A stretch of DNA of 64,000 nucleotides from Paraburkholderia flagellata. GTDB taxonomy: Bacteria > Pseudomonadota > Gammaproteobacteria > Burkholderiales > Burkholderiaceae. Positions 1 to 7,115 of the stretch are shown piece by piece; the first letter of the stretch is position 1; every line of letters starts with the position of its first letter. A program made the position numbers and the translations under genes. The stretch lies in assembly GCF_021390645.1 (NCBI RefSeq), contig NZ_JAJEJT010000003.1, forward strand, positions 124,001 to 188,000, written 5' to 3'. The notes beneath the pieces were generated by a model, which made no database searches, was not told the DNA's origin, and was given only the letters and a program-made list of their open reading frames with translations.

Positions 1-956
1 CGCCCGGGCAGCTCGACTGGCCCGGCTCGCTGGCGGCGGCAGGGGGACTCGCCGCGCTCACGTTCGGCCTGACGCAGGCGTCGGCGCGTGGCTTCCAGCA
101 TCCGCTCGTATTGGGCGCGATTGGCGTCGGCGTGATCGTGCTCGCCGCATTCGTGATGATCGAAGCACACAGCGCCAGCCCGATGATGCCGCTCGATGTG
201 TTCCGCTCGCGCGATTTCACCGGCGCGAATCTCGTCACATTGCTGCTTTACTTCGGGCTCGGCGGCGCATTCTTCTTCTTGCCTTTCACGCTGGTCCGCG
301 CGCATGGCTACACCGCGACCGAAGCGGGTGCGGCGCTACTGCCGGTGCCTGTCATCATCGGTTTGCTATCGCGCTTCACCGGCGGATTGACGAGCCGCTT
401 CGGCTCACGGGCGTTGCTGACCGTTGGGCCGTGCGTTGCCGGAATCGGATTCACGCTATTGGCATTGCCGTTCGTGCGCGGCGGCTATTGGACCGGATTC
501 TTCCCTGCGCTCGCGGTGCTTGGGCTCGGAATGACGATTACCGTCGCGCCGCTCACCACGACCGTGATGGGCTCGGTGTCGAGCGAGCGCACGGGCGTCG
601 CGTCCGGCATCAACAATGCCGTTGCGCGCGTGGCGAGCCTGCTGGCGGTTGCGGTGCTTGGCATCGTGTTCGTGTGGTCGCATCACGCAGCGCTATCGGT
701 GCGCCTCGACGCGTTACACGTCCCGCAGGACGCGCGCGCGACGGCGCAGTTGCTGGAGCCCGACGAGCGAGGCGGAACGAGATCGGGCGACACCCATGGG
801 CAGCACGGGACATTGATGGAGCGCGCGCAAGCGGACGCCATGATCGATGCGCTGCGCGCCATCGCCGCTGTGTCCGCCGCGTGTGCGTTTGCTGGCGCGG
901 GTATTGCGGCGGCAGTCATACAGTCGCGAAAACGCGCTGCAAACGTTTGCACCTAG
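1..956 (+). CDS. MFS drug-efflux transporter, DHA2 family (3' part)
   Basis: C-terminal half of a 14-TM (DHA2/EmrB-QacA type) proton-driven exporter of the inner membrane. The reading frame is open from base 3 and its start lies outside the window. Hydrophobic segments recur across the visible part: LVLGAIGVGVIVLAAFV, a loop ending SPMMPLDVFRSRDF, then paired helices up to the last one, ALRAIAAVSAACAFAGAG. The loop with MMPLDVFRSRDF before a TM is typical of DHA2 proteins, as is VSSERTGVASGINNAVARVAS. The substrate cannot be told from this part. A 14-bp palindrome covers the last codons (938-951). The gene is not obviously linked to the cellulose operon that follows after about 520 bases. Confidence 0.85.
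   Translation, partial: PGQLDWPGSLAAAGGLAALTFGLTQASARGFQHPLVLGAIGVGVIVLAAFVMIEAHSASPMMPLDVFRSRDFTGANLVTLLLYFGLGGAFFFLPFTLVRAHGYTATEAGAALLPVPVIIGLLSRFTGGLTSRFGSRALLTVGPCVAGIGFTLLALPFVRGGYWTGFFPALAVLGLGMTITVAPLTTTVMGSVSSERTGVASGINNAVARVASLLAVAVLGIVFVWSHHAALSVRLDALHVPQDARATAQLLEPDERGGTRSGDTHGQHGTLMERAQADAMIDALRAIAAVSAACAFAGAGIAAAVIQSRKRAANVCT
938..951. promoter_or_regulatory. 14-bp perfect palindrome, LacI/PurR-like operator
   Basis: The sequence is TGCAAACGTTTGCA, a perfect palindrome with the CAAACGTTTG core typical of LacI-family (PurR-type) operators. It sits in the last codons of the MFS gene. A close relative of the same motif lies at 1227-1242. Function is inferred from motif resemblance only. 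Confidence 0.4.
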
Positions 957-1226
957 AAGATTTCGCAGTAATTGCACTTTGGCACGAACATTTCGCAAAT
1001 TCACGCAGATTTATACACGCGCGAAATAAAAGCAAAAGCGGCCGGATTCATTTTTCGGATTCGGGGAAGTGGAAACGAACGACTGCGATACTGCATCGGC
1101 ATCAGGTGCGCCGGGCGAAGAAACGCAGCCGCTTCGCCTTGAAGTGACGTGAGGCTAGCCCGGTTTTCGTTTCTGTTGTCCAGGCTAATGAGTGTGGTCC
1201 GCGTTAAATCTGCGTGCCCCTTTTTC

Positions 1227-1242
1227 GCGCAAACGTTTTCGC
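1227..1242. promoter_or_regulatory. LacI/PurR-like operator upstream of bcs operon
   Basis: GCGCAAACGTTTTCGC closely resembles the E. coli PurR-type consensus (ACGCAAACGTTTTCGT) and the palindrome at 938-951. It lies about 80 bp upstream of the TATAAT at 1319. A LacI-family repressor or activator may control the exopolysaccharide operon from here. No such regulator gene is in the window. Confidence 0.4.
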
Positions 1243-1442
1243 ATTTGATTTGTCGCGCAGGCGTGACAAATTGAGTGATTCAGACAAATTAAAAAATAAA
1301 CACGGCGAGAATAATACGTATAATCCGCCGCGCATCAGTTGATCTGACGTTCTTCCGGAATCACCTGCAAGGAATGCCTGCGCTTGACGCCGGTCATCGC
1401 ACGGGTGGTGACCTGGCCGCTTCTGCAAGTTCTGTTGACCCT

Positions 1443-1465
1443 ATGCGCCTCCTTTCCGGGCGCAT
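1443..1465 (+). promoter_or_regulatory. Hairpin next to the bcsD start
   Basis: Perfect 7-bp arms ATGCGCC (1443-1449) and GGCGCAT (1459-1465) with a 9-nt loop, ending 9 nt before the bcsD ATG at 1475. No clear Shine-Dalgarno sequence is visible before bcsD, so the hairpin may affect initiation. This is inference. Confidence 0.3.
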
Positions 1466-1474
1466 GACTATGTG

Positions 1475-1903
1475 ATGAATTCCATGCCAGCACCGCAATG
1501 GCGTCCGTTCGTGTCGTTCCTCACGCAAGAGTTGACACAGAACCTGACGCCCAGGTTTCTGACCCAGCTCATGCGTGCCGCGGGCGGCCAATTCGCCCGT
1601 CAATATGCGCTTGCCGAGGCGGGCACCGTGGCCGCGATGCGCGAGGCCATGAATCAGGTTTGGGGCGAGCTGGGCTGGGGCCAGGTCGAGATACGCGAGG
1701 CTCAGGACTGGCTGGTGCTCACGCACTACCAGGCGCCGCTCAAGGCCGTATTCGGCGCGGAGAACGTGACTTGGGCCGGGGCTTTCCTCGAGGGCGCCTA
1801 TGAAGCATGGATGCACCAGTTGGGCGCCGATTCGCAGCTGCGAATGACCACGGCAAGTCCTGCGGATGCGTCGGGAACGATGGTTTTCCTGTTCGGTAAG
1901 TAG
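1475..1903 (+). CDS. bcsD: Cellulose synthase subunit D (BcsD)
   Basis: Small periplasmic subunit (142 aa; the Komagataeibacter AxCeSD homologue is about 156 aa) that in known systems assembles glucan chains into ordered, crystalline cellulose. The C-terminal block FLEGAYEAWMHQLGA and the adjacent LTHYQAPL are recognisable BcsD features. No signal peptide is seen, as is normal for this family. The start is taken as ATG 1475; GTG 1472 and ATG 1484 are also in frame and none has a clear ribosome-binding site. It is the first gene of the exopolysaccharide operon and lies about 100 nt ahead of the bcsP-like gene. BcsD points to a class I type of bcs operon. Confidence 0.85.
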   Translation: MNSMPAPQWRPFVSFLTQELTQNLTPRFLTQLMRAAGGQFARQYALAEAGTVAAMREAMNQVWGELGWGQVEIREAQDWLVLTHYQAPLKAVFGAENVTWAGAFLEGAYEAWMHQLGADSQLRMTTASPADASGTMVFLFGK

Positions 1904-1999
1904 AGGTCGGCAGGTTGGCAGGACACTAAAAAACACAAAACGTGCTGCGTGCAAGAAGCACTTTGGTAGACAGCACAACGAATACTACGGGGTCGGGGC

Positions 2000-2503
2000 A
2001 TGAGCAGTGCATCGGACATTGCGAATCTTTTCGAGGTAGTGGACACAAGCCCTTCGCAGTACCAGGAAGTAGAAAGGGCGGAGCAGATGCAAGGTCTGCG
2101 CGGGCGCTGGTCCGTGCTGAACGCGGCGGAGCCGGAGCCCGTTGCGCCCGCGCCAGTGGCGTTGGCGCAGGACGCCGCCGCTGATTCGGCCGATGTTCCC
2201 GATACGACTGATTCATTACCCGACGCGCCCCAGTCGGAGCAGCCGCAATTGCCGCAGTTGCCGCAGTTGCCGCAGTTGCCGCAGTTGCCGCAGTTGCCGC
2301 AGTTGCCGATAGCGTGCTGCATTCCCGCCGCCGCTTCAGAACCTCCCCCTGTCGAGCAGGCCGCCCCCGCGCAGCCTGTCGTTCAATCCATGCCCGAGCC
2401 GGTCGTCGCTGCGCAGCAGTCTGCCGCGTTGAGCAGTGTGTTTGCGCGCCTCATGGAACGCAATGAGCCTCGCGGCGATGTCGCGCAAGGCGGGGCGTCA
2501 TGA
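2000..2503 (+). CDS. bcsP: BcsP-like (BcsR/YhjR-type) proline-rich cellulose biosynthesis protein
   Basis: 167-aa cytoplasmic-looking accessory protein. Residues 5-40 (DIANLFEVVD, QYQEVERAEQ, RWSVLN) resemble the short BcsR/YhjR domain that starts BcsP proteins of beta-proteobacterial bcs operons. The rest is low-complexity Pro/Ala/Gln, including seven consecutive QLP tripeptides (residues 83-103) coded by a 9-bp tandem repeat. There is no signal peptide or TM segment. The stop overlaps the bcsA start (ATGA at 2500-2503), which suggests translational coupling. BcsR/BcsP proteins are thought to control assembly or localisation of the synthase. The family call rests on the N-terminal segment and position, so bcsP is a likely rather than certain name. 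Confidence 0.7.
   Translation: MSSASDIANLFEVVDTSPSQYQEVERAEQMQGLRGRWSVLNAAEPEPVAPAPVALAQDAAADSADVPDTTDSLPDAPQSEQPQLPQLPQLPQLPQLPQLPQLPIACCIPAAASEPPPVEQAAPAQPVVQSMPEPVVAAQQSAALSSVFARLMERNEPRGDVAQGGAS
2246..2308 (+). repeat. In-frame 9-bp tandem repeat (7 units)
   Basis: Seven 9-bp units, one CAATTGCCG followed by six identical CAGTTGCCG, encode (Gln-Leu-Pro)7 inside the bcsP-like gene. Unit gain or loss would change length without shifting the frame. Confidence 0.95.
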
Positions 2504-4746
2504 TCGTCAAACAGAAATCGATGCAGCCGCAACGATCATCCGCCGGCGCTGGGCAAAGTGACGATGCCGGAAACTGGGACGACAAACTCCTGGAAGCGGG
2601 CGCGGCGCTTCTTGCGTCGCGCTGGTCGCGCGTGCTCGTGACGCTGGTGGCAGTGCTGTTGTTCGTGTTCGCCATGACGGTCCACCTGGCCCTGTCGAAG
2701 CAGTGGGCGTTCGCCATTCTTTGCATGGGCGTCGCGATCGCGCTGAGCCGCATTCGCGGCCGCGTCCTCACGGTGTCGCTGGTGGCGCTGTCGGTGTTCA
2801 TGTCGTTGCGCTACCTGTACTGGCGCGTGACGCAGACGCTGTCCTTCACCAACTCGCTGGACAGGACCTTCGGCTATCTGCTGCTGCTGGCCGAAGGCTA
2901 CGCGGTGCTCATGCTGCTGTGCAGCTACTTCCAGACGCTCTGGCCGCTGCACCGCCGGCCTGCGCCGCTGCCGGCCGATACCTCGGCGTGGCCCACGGTG
3001 GACGTGTACATCCCCACCTACAACGAACCGCTCGACGTGGTGCGGCAGTCGGTGCTGGCCGCGACGCTGCTCGACTGGCCGGCCGACAAGTTGCGCGTGT
3101 ACGTACTGGACGACGGCCGTCGTGACGAGTTCCGGGCATTCTGCGAGCAGGCCGGCGTGGATTATCTGACGCGACCCGACAACACGCATGCTAAAGCGGG
3201 CAACCTCAACGCGGCGCTGGCGAAAACGAGCGGCGAATATATCGCCGTGTTCGACTGCGATCACGTCACCACGCGCTCGTTTCTGCAGGTCTGCATGGGC
3301 TGGTTCCTGAAAGATCCGAAGATGGCGATGGTGCAGACGCCGCACGTTTTCTATTCGCCCGATCCGTTCGAGCGGAACCTGGAAACCTACCGAAAGGTGC
3401 CCAACGAGGGCGACCTGTTCTATGGCGTGCTGCAAAACGGCAACGATCTCTGGAACGCCGCGTTTTTCTGCGGGTCCTGCGCGGTGTTGAGACGCTCCGC
3501 GCTCGACGATGTGGGCGGCGTGGCGACCGAAAGCGTCACAGAAGATGCGCTGACCGCGCTCAAGATGAGCATGAAGGGCTACAACACGGGCTACCTCGCC
3601 ATTCCTCAGGCGGCGGGTCTGGCCACCGAGAGCCTGGGCCGGCACATCGGTCAACGGATTCGCTGGGCGCGCGGCATGGCGGAGATCTTCCGCCAGTTCA
3701 ACCCGCTATTGATCTCGGGGCTGACGATTCCACAGCGGCTGTGCTACCTGAGCGCGATGATGCACTTCTTTTTTGGCCTGCCGCGCATCGTGTTCCTGAT
3801 CACTCCCATGGCCTTCCTGTTCTTCGGCGCGCATGTCTTTCATGCGTCGGCGCTGATGGTGCTGGCCTATGTCGTACCGCATCTCGTGATTTCGAGCATC
3901 GGCGCTTCGCGCATTCAAGGACGCTTTCGCCATTCGTTCTGGAGCGAGGTCTACGAAACGGTGCTGGCGTGGTACGTGATTCTGCCCGCGCTGCAGGCCG
4001 TGCTGTTTCCTGGCAGCAGAAGCTTCAACGTGACATCGAAGGGCGGGGTGATCCGGCAGTCCTTCCTGGACTGGGCGATGGCGCGGCCCTATATCGGCTT
4101 GCTGCTCATCAATCTTGCCGGGTTCGCGGTGGGTGTGGCCGGTTTGATCCGCAGCCCCGGCTGGCCCGAGGCGATGAGTATTTTGTTCAACCTGGTCTGG
4201 GTGATCTACAACGTCATGAATCTGAGCGCGGCGGCAGGCGTGGCGTCCGAGTCGAAACAGCTGCGCCTCACGCCGCGCGTGCAGATCGAGTTGCCGGCTG
4301 CGATCCGTCTGGCCGACGGGCGACACGTCGTCTGCCAGACCAGCGACTATTCACAAGGCGGCCTGGGGCTGGTGCTGCCCGAGGACGCGCCACTGCCGCA
4401 GCGCGGCGAGCGCGTCGTGGTCTCCGTCTTTCGCGACGACTACGAGGGCAAGTTCCCAGCCGAGGTGCAGGTGTGCCGCGGCCGCACGGTGGGCGTGAGT
4501 TTCCCGGCCCTGACGATCGATCAGGAACGCGACCTGATGCGCGTGACGTTCTCGCGCGCCGATAGCTGGATCGCCTCCTGGGGCCGCTATCGTCCCGACC
4601 GGCCGTTGCGCAGCCTGTTCGAGGTACTCGGTGTCGGCATGCGCGGCCTGAAGGAGTTGTTCCGCCATCTGTTGCTGGGCGGACGCGAGCGTCTCGCACG
4701 GTCCGCCGAAGCGCAGGCGAGCGAGTTGGGATCGAAGCAATCGTGA
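2500..4746 (+). CDS. bcsA: Cellulose synthase catalytic subunit (UDP-forming) BcsA
   Basis: Inner-membrane processive GT2 enzyme that polymerises UDP-glucose to beta-1,4-glucan and threads it through its own TM channel. 748 aa. TM helices lie at about 44-145. GT2 motifs follow in order: DD at about 203-204, the metal-binding FDCDH (D252, D254), the catalytic TED (347-349) and QRIRW (385-389). More TM helices precede a C-terminal PilZ domain with RxxxR (R589, R593) and DxSxxG (D616, S618, G621). These are the cyclic-di-GMP contacts, so activation by c-di-GMP is expected. The ATG overlaps the preceding stop and bcsB1 starts inside its own stop codon (GTGA). Confidence 0.97.
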   Translation: MIVKQKSMQPQRSSAGAGQSDDAGNWDDKLLEAGAALLASRWSRVLVTLVAVLLFVFAMTVHLALSKQWAFAILCMGVAIALSRIRGRVLTVSLVALSVFMSLRYLYWRVTQTLSFTNSLDRTFGYLLLLAEGYAVLMLLCSYFQTLWPLHRRPAPLPADTSAWPTVDVYIPTYNEPLDVVRQSVLAATLLDWPADKLRVYVLDDGRRDEFRAFCEQAGVDYLTRPDNTHAKAGNLNAALAKTSGEYIAVFDCDHVTTRSFLQVCMGWFLKDPKMAMVQTPHVFYSPDPFERNLETYRKVPNEGDLFYGVLQNGNDLWNAAFFCGSCAVLRRSALDDVGGVATESVTEDALTALKMSMKGYNTGYLAIPQAAGLATESLGRHIGQRIRWARGMAEIFRQFNPLLISGLTIPQRLCYLSAMMHFFFGLPRIVFLITPMAFLFFGAHVFHASALMVLAYVVPHLVISSIGASRIQGRFRHSFWSEVYETVLAWYVILPALQAVLFPGSRSFNVTSKGGVIRQSFLDWAMARPYIGLLLINLAGFAVGVAGLIRSPGWPEAMSILFNLVWVIYNVMNLSAAAGVASESKQLRLTPRVQIELPAAIRLADGRHVVCQTSDYSQGGLGLVLPEDAPLPQRGERVVVSVFRDDYEGKFPAEVQVCRGRTVGVSFPALTIDQERDLMRVTFSRADSWIASWGRYRPDRPLRSLFEVLGVGMRGLKELFRHLLLGGRERLARSAEAQASELGSKQS

Positions 4747-7115
4747 GTCACGCCAATTTCACGCCTTTGCGCGCACTGGCGCGCACGCGCCGGTTGGCGC
4801 CGCTGTGGGGTTCGGTGCTCGCCGCGCTCGCGCTCGGCGCCAACGTTGCGCTGGCCGCAAGCGCGCCTATCGCGCCCGGCGTATCGGCGCCGACGTTCGC
4901 CTCGCAGGCCGTGGCCTTGCCATCGCCTCAGGCCATGCAGCCAGCCGCCGCCGACTCGGCCGACACCTATACCTACCGCATCCCGCTACTGCGGCAAAAC
5001 GCTGGCCAGGGGCTGACCTTGCTCGGCGAGGACGCCTATGGCGGCATGGACTTCGGTTTGCGCCGCGATGAGCGCGTGGTCAGCGCGCGCCTCGTGCTCG
5101 ACTACCGCTATTCGCCCACGTTGCTTCCCACGCTCTCGCATCTCAATGTGCTGCTCAACAGCGTGGTGGGGGCGACGATTGCGTTGCCCGAACCCGCGCC
5201 GCGCACGTCGACGCAAGTGACAGTGGATCTGCCGGTTTCGCTGCTCACCGAGTTCAACCATCTCAACCTGGAGTTGATTGCTCACAGCAAGGCCAGCGAT
5301 CAGGGCAATGATCCGCTGAGTCCCGACCTGTGGCTGAAGGCCAGCCCGCAGAGCGCGCTCGAACTGACCGTGGCGAGCGCAGCGCTCGCTAGCGACCTGT
5401 CGCAACTGCCCGCGCCGTTTTTCGATGCGCGCGACGTGCGCAGGGTGAACCTGCCGGTCGTGCTGCCGCGCACCCCGGGAACGGGCCGCCTCGAATCCGC
5501 GGGGATCGTCGCCTCGTGGCTGGGCGCGCAGGCGGGTTATCGCGGCTCGCACTTTTCCGCAAGCTTCGGCGCGGTGCCCGCGCATGGCCATGCCGTCGTA
5601 CTGGCGCTGCACGACGAGTTGCCGGGCCTGGGCTTTGCCCCGCTCGCGATGGACGGTCCGAGCGGTCCGACGCTGGCGATCGTGCCCAACCCCAACGACC
5701 CCAACGGCAAGGTGCTCCTGGTCATGGGCCGCGACGAGCCGCAACTGCGCACGGCGGCAATGGCGCTGGTGCTGGGCGCGAAGACACTTGCCGGCCCTCA
5801 GGTGCGCATCGACGGCCCGGTTTCCGTGGCGCCGCGCAAGCCTTTCGACGCACCGAACTGGCTGCCTGGCGACCGCGCGGTGGAGCTGGGCGAACTGCTC
5901 CCGGCGGACCGGTTCACGATCCAGGGCTTGCGTCCCGGCGCGATCGATGTGGACCTGCGCCTGCCGCCGGGCTTGTTCGCTTTCAACAACGCCGGTGCGG
6001 TGCTGAATCTGCGTTATCGCTATACAGCGCGCCCGGAGTCCAGGCATTCGGAGCTGCACGTGCTGGCGGGCAACACGCCGCTCGCAGCATTGCCGCTCGC
6101 TGGCGACGCGTCGGACGGCCATGCCGTGATTCGTATTCCTACGTATCTGCTTCCGCCGTTGACGACGCTGCAATTCGACTATCGCTACGAGGCCGTCAAG
6201 ACAAAGGACCATTGGCAGGACGTGCCCGGCGGCCCGCTGCTGAGCGCCATCGATCCGACTTCGACGATCGACATTTCGCAGTTGCCGCGTTACACGGCCA
6301 TGCCGGATCTGGGCGCTTTCGTCAACGCGGGCTTTCCGTTCACGCGCCTCGCCGATCTGTCCGAAACCGCGGTGATCCTGCCGACACAGCCGGTCGCGGA
6401 CGACTATTCCGCGTATCTGACGCTGATGGGCAGCATGGGTCAGGCCACCGGTTATCCGGTGCTGGGCGTGACGGTGGGCAATCCGGCTCAGGTCGAAGCG
6501 CTGCGCCACAAGGACTTGCTCGTGCTGGCTTCGGGCGACAACCAGCCTTTGCTCAAGACGTGGCGTGCCGATCTGCCGCGCGGGTTCTTCGCCCCGGACA
6601 CGGCGCCTGGCAACTGGCTCGCCAGGTGGTCGGACAAGCTGACCGGCGGTCAGGCGCAAGCGAGGCGCGAAGCCGATATCGCTGCGCTCTATCGTAGCGA
6701 CGACCATGACGGCATGGTGGCCGGGTTCGAGTCGCCGCTGGCGCATGGCCGCAGCGTGGTGCTCGTATCGGGCAATACGCCGGGCGGCCTCAGTGCGGTC
6801 GCGGACGCGCTGCAAACGCGCCGCTACCGCGTCGACGACACGATCGGCGGCAGCCTCGTGGTCGTGAATGACGGCATCCTCACCACGCTGAACAAGGACC
6901 AGAGCTATTTCATCGGGTCCTTACCGCCTCGGCTCGCCATCGAGTGGTTCTTCGCGAGTCACATCGTGCTGCTGCTCGTGGCGACGCTCGTCAGCGTCGT
7001 GCTCATCGGTTTGCTCGGCGGCGTACTCCTGCATCGGCGCGCCCTGAACCGCCTGAACCTGGACATCCCCCAGACATCGCAACGTGAAGAAGGACGACGA
7101 GGTTTTCATGTTTAA
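4743..7115 (+). CDS. bcsB: Cellulose synthase subunit B, cysteine-free paralogue (BcsB1)
   Basis: Periplasmic, membrane-anchored partner of BcsA that guides the nascent glucan; 790 aa. The GTG start overlaps the bcsA stop. It has an N-terminal signal (about 1-40, ending VALAAS), alternating carbohydrate-binding and flavodoxin-like domains (PNPNDPNGKVLLVMGRD, APNWLP, AGFPFTRLADLSET) and a C-terminal TM helix (IVLLLVATLVSVVLIGLLGG). It aligns end to end with the next gene. However, the protein has no cysteine at all, and positions equivalent to C176 and C491 of BcsB2 are changed (DQGNDP and KDHWQD). Either this is a specialised second BcsB, or one copy is structural and the other is redundant. 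Confidence 0.93.
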   Translation: MSHANFTPLRALARTRRLAPLWGSVLAALALGANVALAASAPIAPGVSAPTFASQAVALPSPQAMQPAAADSADTYTYRIPLLRQNAGQGLTLLGEDAYGGMDFGLRRDERVVSARLVLDYRYSPTLLPTLSHLNVLLNSVVGATIALPEPAPRTSTQVTVDLPVSLLTEFNHLNLELIAHSKASDQGNDPLSPDLWLKASPQSALELTVASAALASDLSQLPAPFFDARDVRRVNLPVVLPRTPGTGRLESAGIVASWLGAQAGYRGSHFSASFGAVPAHGHAVVLALHDELPGLGFAPLAMDGPSGPTLAIVPNPNDPNGKVLLVMGRDEPQLRTAAMALVLGAKTLAGPQVRIDGPVSVAPRKPFDAPNWLPGDRAVELGELLPADRFTIQGLRPGAIDVDLRLPPGLFAFNNAGAVLNLRYRYTARPESRHSELHVLAGNTPLAALPLAGDASDGHAVIRIPTYLLPPLTTLQFDYRYEAVKTKDHWQDVPGGPLLSAIDPTSTIDISQLPRYTAMPDLGAFVNAGFPFTRLADLSETAVILPTQPVADDYSAYLTLMGSMGQATGYPVLGVTVGNPAQVEALRHKDLLVLASGDNQPLLKTWRADLPRGFFAPDTAPGNWLARWSDKLTGGQAQARREADIAALYRSDDHDGMVAGFESPLAHGRSVVLVSGNTPGGLSAVADALQTRRYRVDDTIGGSLVVVNDGILTTLNKDQSYFIGSLPPRLAIEWFFASHIVLLLVATLVSVVLIGLLGGVLLHRRALNRLNLDIPQTSQREEGRRGFHV

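Larger units (their letters stand above)
957..1474 (+). promoter_or_regulatory. Regulatory gap upstream of the cellulose operon
   Basis: About 520 bases with no convincing gene. It holds an AT-rich stretch around 1280-1325 with a TATAAT at 1319-1324, which has no good -35 at the usual distance. Also present are the inverted repeat ATTTGTC/GACAAAT (1248-1254 and 1265-1271), a LacI-like site at 1227-1242, and a hairpin ATGCGCC/GGCGCAT (1443-1449 and 1459-1465) just before the bcsD start. If TATAAT is the -10, the 5' leader is about 145 nt. Confidence 0.45.

Noticed and set aside
1798..2322. Minus-strand ORF with Asn-Cys-Gly repeats opposite the bcsP-like gene
   Set aside because: It is the reverse reading of the QLP repeat (9-bp unit) and has no start site signal; the plus-strand frame has SD, coupling and operon context.
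4986..6815. Long minus-strand ORF (609 aa) opposite bcsB1
   Set aside because: Arg/His-rich shadow frame typical of high-GC DNA, overlapping a certain gene.
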